From: Prorocentrum cordatum
Lineage: Eukaryota; Sar; Dinophyceae; Prorocentrales; Prorocentraceae
Reading direction: 5' to 3'
NCBI GenBank assembly: GCA_963575745.1
Contig: CAUYUJ010018572.1
Coordinates: 96,001-160,000, forward strand
DNA: 64,000 nucleotides
The first letter of the stretch is position 1. Each line of letters begins with the position of its first letter. Both the position numbers and the translations under genes were made by a program. This document shows positions 42,712-52,650 of this stretch, one piece after another. Below the pieces are notes generated by a model that did no database searches, was not told where the DNA came from, and was given only the letters and a program-made list of their open reading frames with translations.

Positions 42712-43585
42712 TGTCCTCATCTCACCGATCCGCTGACATTTCGGGCCAGGTCCAGCCTCCACAGGCCTCGAGACCTGATCAGGCAGCACCGACCCCCAGA
42801 GTGCAGGCGACCGATGTTCACGCCAGCAGCCGAGCTTCTCAAGACGAGGGGCGCGGGCGAGGCAGGGGTCGAAGACGCCGGCAACACCAGCAGAGAGGCC
42901 GAGGTCGTGGGCATCTCGAGGAAGGACAAGCAGATGACGAAGCTGCTGCTCCAACACTAAGACAACCTCCGCGGGTCGGCGAGGGGCCAGAACGTCGTGG
43001 TGAGGCTCAAGGTCGGCTCGCAGATGCAAGTGTCGCTGGCGGCGAGCACCAAGCACCTACCAGAAGCCTGGGAAGGAGGCGCGCGACGCAGTCGCAGCCG
43101 CGGATTACCGCGGCCACCCGTTAGGCAAGAAACCAGGCGCCTACCTCCGCATGCTGCTCTTCAGGATGAGCGAGGCAGTGGAGACCAAGTACGACGAGGT
43201 CAGGGCCGCGGTGGCACAGGGACCTCGCCCGCAGGAGTCCGAGGCCGCGCTGACGACGTTGGCGAACTTCGGGAAGAGCCTCAAGGATCCCGAGGTGCGT
43301 CTCAAAGCGACGAGATGCTTCGACGTGACGGTCACGACGGACAACGACGGAGAGGAAGTAGAGGAGGTCAAATCGATATTCGCAGTTGTGGCGCATCCCA
43401 GCATGATGCAGGCCATGTACGTGCCCAGGGCCAATGGCGGCCTGAAGTCCGTGAGCATGATTCTAGAGGACGACGACGCTCCACGGTCCAAGACGGCCAA
43501 GGAGCTCGAGAAATTGCTGTTCAAAGGCGGCGGGAACAGCGCAAGCAGCAATCAGAAGGATCAGAAGCGCGCGAAGAAGACATGA
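42712..43585 (+). pseudogene. ORF downstream of the LINE, unknown function
   Basis: The last 144 codons are open from 43151 to 43585: MLLFRMSEAVETKYDEVRAA, LTTLANFGKSLKDPEVRLKA, VTVTTDNDGEEVEEVKSIFA, and a Lys-rich end. Its codon use and balanced composition look like true coding sequence. The frame extends upstream through KPGKEARDAVAAADYRGHPL to about 43,062, where a shift joins another frame reading VVGISRKDKQMTKLLLQH*DNLR; the stop is TAA 42958-42960, inside apparently continuous protein. A start could be ATG 42711. It lies directly after the LINE zinc-finger remnant and may be a second ORF of that element. Family not recognised. Confidence 0.45.
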
Positions 43586-43589
43586 TGCT

Positions 43590-44150
43590 ATCTGCTGGCC
43601 GCCGCCGCTCCCAGCCCCCACCTTTAGACTTCAGTAGTTTTTTGTTGAATCTCGATGCTCGGGCTCTGGAGGATTTTAGTTCAGATATTTTTCATGGTAG
43701 CCCGCCTGGATGGTAGAGGGTATCCTGGCGGCCGCTCTCGTTGTGCCATCGCCTCAGAGGAGGGGGTGCTCGAGCGCGGGACCATAGGGTTCTGCATCCG
43801 TGCCCGCTCCTCTGGCCCTCGGCCTGCTCGCTCAGTGCAGCGAAGGAGGCTGCGCCGTTCTTCGGTTGTTTTCATGTGGGCCCACCGCAAGACATCCGGT
43901 CGACCGTTCGAGGGTGTAGCGCTGGTAAAAAGGAAGTAGATGTTGCCCTCCCCCCAAAAGGATACATGTTTTGGTTCATTGATTCCGAAATGTGCCATTT
44001 GCATAAGCATAACAAGCTTAAGCGCTTCGCGTAACCCCGCCAATCCACTTAGAAACGAGGCCCAGACGAGGTGTCTTGATCAGGGATGTGGAGGAGCAAG
44101 CATTTGAATAAATGGCTCGGTGAGACGTCGTACCCCCAAACGGGGGACGA
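43590..44150. other. No gene recognised
   Basis: Sequence after the unknown ORF. A short plus-strand frame (PKGYMFWFIDSEMCHLHKHN) near 43,965 is AT-richer than its surroundings but too short to assign. It may be 3' sequence of the neighbouring element. Confidence 0.3.
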
Positions 44151-44154
44151 TAGA

Positions 44155-44460
44155 GGAGGAATCGGAGGAAGAGGAGGAGGAGGAGGAGGAGGAGGAGGAG
44201 GAGGAGGAGGAATCGGAGGAGAAGGAGAGGAGGGAGGAGGAGGAGGAGGAGAGGAGGAGGAGGAGGAGGAGGGAGAGGGGGGAGGAGGGATGAGGGAGGA
44301 GGAGGAGGAGGAATAGGCGGATGCGGAACAGGAGGAAGAGGAGGATGCTGATGAGGAGGAGGAGAAGGAAGAATAATAATAATAAGAAGAAGAAGAAGAA
44401 GAAGAATAATAAGAAGAAGAAGAATAGGAAGAAGAAGAAGAAGAGGAGCAGGAGGGCGAG
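44155..44460. repeat. GGA array changing to GAA
   Basis: GGA repeats followed from about 44,365 by GAA/TAA repeats, then GGA-rich again. Confidence 0.9.
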
Positions 44461-44519
44461 CAGAAACGCCAGTGGCCTATTGGATGCTTCTTTGAGTCTC
44501 TTCGGATGCCTTTTCGAAG

Positions 44520-44735
44520 GCATCTTAAAGACCTCTTTGGGCGTCTTGGGGGTGTCGTTGTTGCCTCTGGGCGGGGGGCCCTCGGGGCCTTTGGGGGGAT
44601 TTGGGGGGGCCTCTTAGGGGCATCTTGGGGGCCTCTTGAGGGCCTCTTGGAGCTTCCTGGGCACCTCTTGGGGCCGTCTTGGGGCACCCATAGGAGCCTC
44701 GGGGGCCATCTTGAAGGCATCTTGGAGGAGATCGA
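44520..44735. repeat. Degenerate cttgggggcct minisatellite
   Basis: Same repeat type, ending in ggagatcgatccaatgagag, related to the end of the 51.6-51.9 kb block (gggaatcgatcaaagaagag). Confidence 0.65.
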
Positions 44736-45296
44736 TCCAATGAGAGGGGTCTCTTTAATTAGGGTCTCCCCCCCCGGAGGCCAGCAAGCGGGGATCGGCG
44801 GATAAGTCGTGGGCGAAAACCAGATCCGTGTCCACGGCCTAGTGGGCCAGGCCCCTGGGCCGCGACCCCGCGGACACCTTGTGTTTTTCTCGGATGTCCC
44901 GCCGGAACATATTTGTGTGACCGCGTGTCCGCGCGATCGCACGCCGGAATCCAGCCAGTGAGGGCGTGGATATGGATACGTTCGCCGCTCGTGAGGAAGT
45001 AGATGATGGGCGGGGCTATTTCCTGCCGTGCTTTCCTTGTCCTGCGGCCGGACAGGGGCGGGACGGGCGAGGAGGCAGGAGGAGGGGTGGGCAGGGGCGG
45101 AGTGGGGGGGTGGAGGTGGAGAGGGGACCAAGGAAGTAGGGAAAGGAAGGGTAGAGGGGGAAAGAGGGAGCAGGGACGAGAGGGGAGAGAGGGAGGTGTG
45201 TGGAGGGGGGGGGGAGAGGGCAGAAGGTGGGAGACAGGGCTTGAGGGAGCCGGAGGAGGTGGAGGAGGGGGAGGGTTTCTATGGGAGGGCTGAGGA

Positions 45297-45350
45297 GCGC
45301 TGTCCTGCATGGTCGACTCCTCGCTGGTGAAGACCGTCAAGTTCAAGGAG
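45297..45350 (+). CDS. HAD-like protein, candidate exon (KTVKF segment)
   Basis: Reads ALSCMVDSSLVKTVKFKE. The LxKTVKFxE string is the segment that follows the GDS motif in the dinoflagellate HAD-like family. The exon start is approximate, because several AG dinucleotides precede it. If the exon ends at GAG 45350, the donor is GA (45351-45352) in phase 0, and joining to 49781 gives KFKE followed by APSANELIGQL, the expected continuation. G-rich GGAGG sequence lies immediately upstream and a GGA-rich stretch about 65 bp downstream. Reading on without splicing gives an Arg/Ser-rich tail that looks non-coding. Confidence 0.5.
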
Positions 45351-45594
45351 GACGGGCGGCCTTACCCCTCCTCCCAGCGCTCTCGGCGTCGGAGTGGCAC
45401 TATGAGCAGCAGCAGGAGGAGGAGGCAGTCGACGGTGGGCAGTGGGTGGCCCGCGCAGGGCGAGTGCACACGGACTCGCCCGCTGCGGCCAGGAAGAGCG
45501 GTGAGGGAAGGGGTCCATGGGGCAGGCAGAACACAGAGCACAAGCAGGAACAGCAGCATCATGATGATTATGACAGGGGGGGATAGGCTGTTGC

Positions 45595-45920
45595 AGGGAG
45601 GAAGTCGGAGGAGGCGGAGGCGGAGGAGGAGGCGGAGAGGGGTGAGGAGGCGGAGGTGCGAGGCGGCAGAGGCTGCGTGGGCAGGAGAGGGGGAGGGAGG
45701 GGAAATGAAGATCGAGGACGGCAGGTGGATCGGGGCTGGGGGAGGGATGAGTTGGGAAGGGGGAGGGTGAAGGGAGAAGGGAGGGATGGGTGTTTAGGCG
45801 AAGGGAGGGTTCGTTCGCAGGGGAGGGCTTGGAGAGAGTCGGAGGGGCGAGGGGGTTAACAGGGGAGTGGGGAAGGTGGCCAGTGGGGAACAGGAGGGAG
45901 GGGGGCAGTTGGGGGGAGGG
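45595..45920. repeat. G-rich GGA tract
   Basis: Imperfect GGA/GGAG purine sequence of about 320 bp with potential for G-quadruplex formation. Confidence 0.75.
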
Positions 45921-45929
45921 GGGGTGCCA

Positions 45930-46221
45930 TGGACCGCCAGGCAGCACCCTCCCAGGCCACCTCGAGGAAGCCGATCGGGCGCAGCCCACACAGGCGCAGC
46001 CAGGGCGCGCAGGCATGCGCAGCGCTCTCGAGGCGAGCGGGCCCCGAGCCCCCCCGCACTCGACGCGCCCAGCCGGCGGCCCCGAGGCAGCGGAGCGCCG
46101 CACCGGGAGAGGTCGCCGGTGTTGTGATGCATCGCTTCGCCGCTTGGTAGATACTGTCGTGTCACCCTCTTTTGCCAATGCACCTCTGACGTGCACGGCT
46201 GCGTCATCTTCTTATTCCTCT

Positions 46222-46256
<35 letters not shown>

Positions 46257-47299
46257 TTCTTCATCGTTTCGCCGCTCGGCGCGGGCCCCCGCCCACCCCC
46301 CCCACCCCCCCGTGGACCAGGTCTTGGCTGCTTTGGCCAGCTGTTCCTGGCGGCTTGTCGGGACCTCTCCTCTCTCCCCCGCCCTTCGGCAGACTGTCGG
46401 AACCCACAACGGGAGCACGGTTGCCATCGGGAGCGAGCGCGCCGACCCGCAGTCGAGGAGCAGCAGGTGGCATAAGCATACGTAAAGTGTCGGAGGTCCG
46501 CGCGGACCTCCGACGGTGCATGCGTGCAGTTCTCGCTTCTCCCAAGCAGTGTTTGCGCTTACGGTCGGTTGGCCATGCTCAGCGTGTACCCCGAGGCTTT
46601 TGGGCCTCCCCCGCGGGGCCCGTGACATGCTCGGCACTTTGGCGGGGCATGGGCCGACATTTAGATGCTCTCTTCTATCTTGGGAGGGTTACCTTAATAG
46701 ACAGGGAGGAAGTGGGAGGGGGAAGATCAGGATGGGTAGTTACGTTCAAAGTGGGGCCCAGGGGAGGGAGGGAGGGGAAGAATGGCGGAGGGCGGGATGT
46801 GTTTCGCCGCGATCGGCCCCTGGGAGTTCCCTCTGGGCTCCGTGGCCGTAAAGCAACGGCTCGCGATGCAAAGCGTCCTTCAAGCGGTCTGGACCTCTGG
46901 GGGTTGATGTGAACATCGTTACGTCGGATGTCTGGATCTGTCGATGTCCTGCTACCGCTGTTGGCCCTCATCCCTCTCCCCACCCCTCCCACTGCGCTGG
47001 CGTGGGCCCCCTTTTTTCTTCTGGCCGTCGGTGGCGGCTCCTCGTCGCCACGGCTGAGCGCATCTCGAAAAACTTGTCCGTTCGGATCCCGGAACATGTC
47101 CGACGCACGCGCTAAGTCGTCGCCGCCCCCCTTCCCCCCTCTCCCCGATCCCTCCTCCCCCCTCCCCTCAGTCCCCTCCCCGTAGGGGCTTCTTGAACAT
47201 CTCTCGGGGGCCTCCTGGGCCTTCTCGGGGCCTGGCTCTTGAGTCGTCAGAGAGTCCGGAAGCGGCGAGAACGCCAAAATCTTTTAAGAACCGTAGGAG
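45930..47299. other. Intron region without recognised genes
   Basis: GC-rich sequence with overlapping shadow frames and G/C-rich tracts. No conserved domain seen outside the TTC array. Confidence 0.4.
46205..46265. repeat. (TTC)n microsatellite
   Basis: About 20 TTC/CTT units. Confidence 0.95.
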
Positions 47300-47515
47300 C
47301 ACCAGAGAATGTTGCCTCGTGGGGCCCTCTTAAAGACTCTTGGGAGGCCTCTTGGAGGCCTCTTGTGGCGTCTTGGAGGCCTCTTCCTCCATCTTGAGGC
47401 CATCTTGGGCGTCTTGGAGCGGTCTTGGGGCGACTTGGGGCTCTCTTTGACCATTTTGGAAGCCTTTTGGAGCCGTCTGGGCTCGTTGTTGGGTCCTCCT
47501 GGACGGGGTAGGCTG
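47300..47515. repeat. Degenerate cttgggggcct minisatellite
   Basis: Same repeat type, preceded by gaagcggcgagaacgccaaaat, related to the tails at 8,350, 22,240 and 22,850 but here upstream of the block. Confidence 0.6.
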
Positions 47516-47569
47516 ACGGGAGCGATCACATGTGCACATATCCCTATATATGTACACATTCATACATAT

Positions 47570-47605
47570 ATGTAGATTGAGAATGACCTTGCACCACACA
47601 CACAC

Positions 47606-47638
<33 letters not shown>

Positions 47639-47860
47639 TTGCCCTACATATATTGCCGCGTAGGCCGCACCGCATAGATTGCACACCGTAGGTTGCAACA
47701 CATAGGTCGCTCCACAGGGATTGCCCCACAGAATTTGCACCACACCGATCGCACCACATACATTGCACACCATAGATTGCACAACATCGTTAGCACAATT
47801 TCTATTGCACCATGTGGATTGCACCACATATTGCTCCACATCGATGGCACGACATAGAGT
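47570..47860. repeat. (TA)n and a ~15 bp ttgcaccacatagat minisatellite
   Basis: A CACATATATA stretch and (TA)n at 47,600-47,640 is followed by about 14 diverged copies of a 14-17 bp unit of the type attgcaccacatagg up to 47,860. Locally AT-rich compared with its surroundings. Confidence 0.8.
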
Positions 47861-48799
47861 GATATAAACGCTCTGTTGGGGGTTCGCGCTGGCTAACATT
47901 TTATGAATCAACCTTTGTGGGTGCGAACCTGTCGCCCTGCGGTTCCGGAATCGTCTCATTACTTTGGCCGCTGGGGATGATGATGGGGGGCATCGCCACT
48001 TGGGCACGCCGCCCACCCATCTCAGGACCGTGCCCTTTCGCGATCGGGGGCATGTCGCCGATCCATCGGCGATGCATCGCCGCTTCCAGCTTGACGCCTC
48101 CCCTCCCTCCGAGCCGCTCCGTCCCCGCTTGCTCCCTCCTGTGCCCCCGTGCCCAGGCCTCCGTCGTCGTCGAGTCGTCTCGCGACGTGGGTTCCCGGTA
48201 GCCTTCGCCCCCCCACCCCACCCCACCCCAGCGTCACCCCAACACACTTATACTAGATGTGCGTCGCCCCCAGGGGCGACGCGCGCACCCAGAAATCTTA
48301 TCGTATATGCGCCGTGGCGGGCGCTTTCTGGCCACGCCGCTCGGGAAACGATATACTACAAGATGGATATCATATATGTTCGTGTCGGACGCGCGCCTCC
48401 AAGGAGGACATACATATGGTATCAGTATGTCCCTGTGCGGCCCACCCCCCCGCCCGCATCCCTGGAGCAGGCTTTCCGCCATGCGGGCTCGGGAGAGGGC
48501 TTCCCGAGGCCGAGGCCGCAGAACCGGATGGGGAGATCGCGAGTTCGCCCAGAGGTGTAGGCGACGCAGGATGGCGAGTGGGCGATGACGGAGGGACGGC
48601 CCGTCGTGCAGCAGCCCCCTGGGCGAGGGTGGGAGCACTGTGTTTCTAGGCCTCGTCGCCGTCGTTGTCGAGACTGTGTCATCGCCCCCATCCGAAGTAT
48701 TTCCCAGCGGCACCAGATAATTGTTGTTGCTCCCTCGTTTTGCTCAACCATCCCGTGGTGGTGGGCCCTCGTTTTGAAGAGACAGCGCCCCGCGTTCCT

Positions 48800-48905
48800 C
48801 CTCATTCTCCTTCTCTTTCTCCTTCTCCGTCTCCTTCTCCTCATTATCCTCTTCCTCTTCCTCTTTCTCCTCCTCCTCCTCCTCCTCCTCCTCCTCCTCC
48901 CACCC
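48800..48905. repeat. CTC/TCC pyrimidine array
   Basis: About 100 bp of CTT/CTC repeats directly preceding the satellite at 48,944. Confidence 0.9.
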
Positions 48906-48943
48906 TTGCCTCTGCCCTCCCCATGTCCACCGTTTCAGCGCAC

Positions 48944-49615
48944 CCAGTACAGCGCTTCGTGGCCCCATAGGGGGCTCCACCGAAGGGCCCAGTGGCTGTG
49001 ACCACATGCGCACACTCTTCGTGGTTCCATAAGCAGCTCCTCCGAAGGCCCCACTGGCTGTGACCACATGCGTCCCCGCCTTCCCTCTCGGCACACCCCT
49101 CGCACGATCCGTGGCCCCATAGGGGGCTCCCTCGAAGGCCCCAGTGGCTGTGACTCCATACGTCCCCGCCTCCCCTTTTCGGCACACCTCTCACACGCTT
49201 CGTGGCCCCATAGGGAGCTTCACCGAATCCCCAGTGGTTGTGACCACACGCGTCCCTGCCACCTATGTCGGCCACCCCTGACGCTTCGTGGCTCCATAGG
49301 GAGCTCCCTCGAAGGCCCCAGTGGCTGTGATCACATGCGTCCCCGCCACCCAGTACAGCGCTTCGTGTCCCAATAGGGAGCTCCACCGACGGCCCCAGTG
49401 GTTGTGATCACATGCGTCCGCGCCCCCGTACAGCGCCTGGTGCCGCCATAAGGAGCTCCACCGAAGGCCCCAGTGGCTGTGATCACATGCGCCCGCGTCA
49501 GCCAGTATCGTATTTCGTGCCCCTCCCCAGGGAACTCCACCGAATGGCTTTATGGCGGTGTCCACATACGCCCACCCGCCCAGGTCGGCATACCCTCACC
49601 CATGTCGTGGCCCCA
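48944..49615. repeat. 75-91 bp satellite, eight copies
   Basis: Each unit contains cttcgtggccccatagggagc, then tccaccgaaggccccagtgg and ctgtgatcacatgcgtcc, with variable spacers. Unit starts are near 48944, 49019, 49109, 49200, 49287, 49364, 49438 and 49515, plus a partial at 49604. Minus-strand frames read as Gly/His/Trp repeats and are not genes. Confidence 0.9.
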
Positions 49616-49780
49616 GAAGGAAATCCCTCTCCTTCGTCCCACCTGCCTTACGGTACTCACGATTACATATGGTTGGGTCTTCCGCCAGGATCTGTTTTCC
49701 CATCGCCGCCATTATACGCTACGTGCTGGTAGCCGCTTCCCCCGGCAGCGGCCAAGCCTTGCTAAGCGGGGACTCGGGAG

Positions 49781-49894
49781 GCACCTTCCGCGAACGAGCT
49801 CATCGGCCAGCTGCGCCGTGTGTCTCAGGAGATGGGCGGCTTGGTGAGCCAGGACGGCCTCGTGCCCCCTCTGTTGCGCTCTTCGTTGACGAAA
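49781..49894 (+). CDS. HAD-like protein, candidate C-terminal exon
   Basis: Reads APSANELIGQLRRVSQEM then GGLVSQDGLVPPLLRSSLTK. The EL..QL amphipathic helix and the following L..LL..SL are what follow KF.E.PSP in the family. Acceptor AG at 49779-49780 (cgggag). A possible GT donor at 49895 (GAAA|GTGG) opens straight into a 300 bp GGA array. If unspliced, the frame runs on through acidic repeat-encoded residues to a TGA at about 49,986. Which of the two is the real 3' end cannot be decided here. With the other five pieces this defines a gene spanning at least 47 kb. Confidence 0.5.
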
Positions 49895-50395
49895 GTGGAG
49901 GAGGAGGGAGGAGGAGGAGAGGATGAGGCGGAGGATGGACGAGGAGAGGAGGAAGGAGGATCACCAGGGGAACGACGAGGATACTGAAGAGGAAAGGGAG
50001 GAGGAGGAGGAGGAGGAGAAGGAAGAGGAGGAGGAGGAGGAGGCGGAGGAGGCGGAGGATGAGGAGGGGGGAGGAGGGGAGAAGGAAGAGGAGCAGGAGG
50101 AGGAGGACGCGGAGGAGGACGCGGGGAGGAGGAGGAGGAGGAGGAGGAGGAGGAGGAGGAGAGGAGGAGGAGGAGGAGGAGGAGGAGGGGAGGAGGAGGA
50201 GGGGGGATGAGTAACAGCAGCAGCAGCAACAGCAGTAGCAGGGAAACGGGGGGGATGCGTGAATGGAAGAAGGGGGAGGAGGAAGAGGGGGATGGAGGGG
50301 GAGGAAGAGGAGAGGAGGAGGAGGAAAAGGACGAGGAAGAGGCGGATGATGATGAGGAGGAGGAGGAGGAGGAGGAGGAGGAGGAGAAAGGGGAA
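49895..50395. repeat. GGA arrays after the last HAD-like exon
   Basis: GGA repeats from 49,895 to 50,205 and again from 50,270 to 50,395, separated by a short AGC/AAC repeat (50,212-50,240). Confidence 0.9.
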
Positions 50396-50639
50396 GGCCG
50401 TTTGCGGGAAACTCGTATCCCCGACGTGCAGGAGGGGGACTGCCTCTGCCCGCTGGCCGCCCGCGGCTGGCGGGCGCCAGTCGCCATACGGTCGTCGAGA
50501 TATCATCCAGATCCACGGACGGACTAACCAGGACTACGGGTTGATCACCAAGACCTACGTTTGGAACAGTAGTCACATTACGAGCATCCCCATGTTGGAT
50601 ACTCTCTGGCAACGCAACCGGTAGTCAGAGTGGGATCCG

Positions 50640-50935
50640 CTCCCAGGCGTCTGGGATACCACGTCAGACAGGACGTCAGCGGCGACGAATACGACATCAA
50701 AACCACATCGGCTACAACATATACGACACCATTCACGATACATCGGGCTACACATACATCGTTGTCGAGGTCCCAGAGCACAACCACATGGTCGATCAGC
50801 AGTACTTCCTGTGCACCTACGGCCCCAGGAGGAGTATTCCGCCTTCCAGGTCTACGACGGGCCGCAGGGCTACGACAACCGCCAGGACTGCAGGGACACC
50901 CAGGGCGTGGAACACTGCAATTCGGCAGCCGGCGA
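50640..50935 (+). other. Tyr/Asp-rich repeat stretch, possible exon
   Basis: Frames contain GYNIYDTIHDTSGYTYIVVE, VPEHNHMVDQQYFLCTYGP, then (shifted) EYSAFQVYDGPQGYDNRQDC. TAC-rich codons and periodic Tyr suggest a repetitive extracellular or cell-wall type protein, but no frame runs the full length and no splice sites were fixed. It could also be a decayed tandem repeat. Confidence 0.25.
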
Positions 50936-51159
50936 CTCTGATTTGCATTTCGGAAATTCTTCACGCTTCGCGTATCCCCACCAGCCCATCTCAAAACAGC
51001 AACTCTTGCGAAGCATGCCGACAGTCGTGTTTTTCAGGCGTGTTTCCGCCTGCCCCCGCATTTCTCCCCTGTTCCTCTTTCCTCCCGCCTCCTTGTACAT
51101 CCTCCTTGTGGTGGGAGCGGGAGAAGGACGAGGCGGAGGAGGAGGGAGAGAAAGCGCTC

Positions 51160-51590
51160 CTCGTGGTTTGAGTCGTTTGGGGTTTCTCGTCCTGGTGTGA
51201 GTCGTTCGGGCCCTTCTTCCTGGTGTGAGTCGTTCGGGCTCTTCGTGGTGTGAGTCGTTCGGGCTCTTCGTCCTGGTGTGAGTCGTTCGGGCTTCTCGTG
51301 GTGTGAGTTGTTCGGGCCCCTCGTCCTGGTGTGAGTCGTTCGGGCCCCTCCTCCTGGTGTGACTCGTTCGGGCTCCTCGTGGTGTGAGTCGTTCGGGGCC
51401 CTCGTCGTGGTGTGAGTCGTTCGGGCTCCTCGTGGTGTGAGTCGTTCGGGCGCCTCGTCCTGGTGTGAGTCGTTCGGGCCCCTCCTTCTGGTGTGAGTCG
51501 TTCGGGCTCTTCGTGGTGTGAGTCGTTCGGGCCCCTCGTCCTGGTGTGAGTCGTTCGGGCTCCTCGTGGCGTGAGGCGTTCGGGCACCTC
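51160..51590. repeat. 25/28 bp satellite (gtgtgagtcgttcgggc)
   Basis: Tandem units gtgtgagtcgttcgggctcc + tcgtg (25 bp) alternate with 28 bp units ending cgtcctg, about 16 copies. Because 25 and 28 are both 1 modulo 3, the same minus-strand peptide text cycles through all three frames, giving several overlapping open frames that are not genes. Confidence 0.9.
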
Positions 51591-51599
51591 GTCCCCTTT

Positions 51600-51920
51600 T
51601 GGGGCGTCTTGGGGGCCTCTTGGCGGCCCCAGGGGCTTCTAGGAGCGTCTTGGGTGCCTTGGGGGAGCCTCTTCGGGCCTCTTGGGAGCCTCTTGGAGGC
51701 CGTTTGGGGCGTCTTGGGGGCTTCTTGACGGCCCCAGGGGCTTCCAGGCGCGTCTTGGGTGCCTCGGGGGAGCCTCTTGGGGCCTCTTGGGGGCCTCTTG
51801 GGGGCATCTCGGGGGCCTCTTGGAGGCCTCTTGGGGGCCTCCTGGGGGCCTCTTGGGGCCATCTTGGGGCGTCTTGGTGCCTCCTGGGCGCTTCTTGGGG
51901 CCATCTTGGAGGGAATCGAT
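51600..51920. repeat. Degenerate cttgggggcct minisatellite
   Basis: Clearest locus of the family, with about 30 loose units of gcctcttgggg type, containing a roughly 120 bp internal duplication (gacggccccaggggcttc near 51,625 and 51,727). Confidence 0.75.
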
Positions 51921-51924
51921 CAAA

Positions 51925-52098
51925 GAAGAGGGGAGCTTTAATGAGCGCTGCCCCCTGAGAAGGGCAAAATGGGGCCAACACCTTCGTAAAATCAATGATT
52001 CTGGCTTGAAAGAAGAGGGGAGCTTTCATGAGCGCTGCCCCCTCAAAAGGCCACAATGGGGCCAAAACCGTAGTACAATCAATGATTTTGGCTTCGAA
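51925..52098. repeat. 87 bp tandem duplication
   Basis: Two 87 bp units beginning gaagaggggagcttt and containing atgagcgctgccccct and atcaatgatt, starting at 51925 and 52012. A partial third start lies at 52099. Confidence 0.85.
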
Positions 52099-52388
52099 GA
52101 AGAGGAGAGGGTTTTTTCTGCCTCCCCCCGTCGGGGCCAGAATCCTCGTGAGGGGTGTAGTTTTTTTAGCCCTCCCAGGAGTCGAAAATGACCCCCCTGA
52201 CGACCCGCGAGGCGCCCTCTCCAGGCCCAGGGGGAGGGGGTAGGGGGAGGGGTAAACCCCTCCCCGAAGGGGAAGAAGGGGGGTTGGGGGGTTGAGAACA
52301 GAGAGAGCTCGCTAAACCACTCACGCCCAAAGGGCTGGTGGGACTACGAAAAGAGCGTGCTCCCACGGGCGTATCTACCCGACCTGCT

Positions 52389-52650
52389 ACAGCCACCAGC
52401 GGAGTTACCAGGGCCACCAGACGACTACGAGGGCCACGCGCACAGCTACGAGAATCATCGCGAGAGCTTCAAGACCAACGTGCCGAGCTACGAGATCCAC
52501 TGGCAGAGCGCGAGAGCCGCGAGCTGAGCTACGAGGGTCGCGAGCTGCGCTACGAGAAGCAGGGTGACGAAGGCCACCTGGGAGTTTATTTGTGCCACCG
52601 CCACCGCCTAGGCTTTGAGGGCGACGGGCACTGCGATTACCGCCACCAGT
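52389..52650 (+). other. Tyr/Glu/His-rich repeat stretch, possible exon
   Basis: Repeated tacgagggccac-like units read PPDDYEGHAHSYENHRES and FKTNVPSYEIHWQS, then (shifted) YEGRELRYEKQGDEGH. Related in style to 50,640-50,935, possibly exons of the same plus-strand gene. Low confidence. Confidence 0.25.

Noticed and set aside
48944-49615. CRISPR-like array
   Set aside because: Repeat units vary in length and sequence, spacers are not unique, and the genome is eukaryotic. It is an ordinary satellite.
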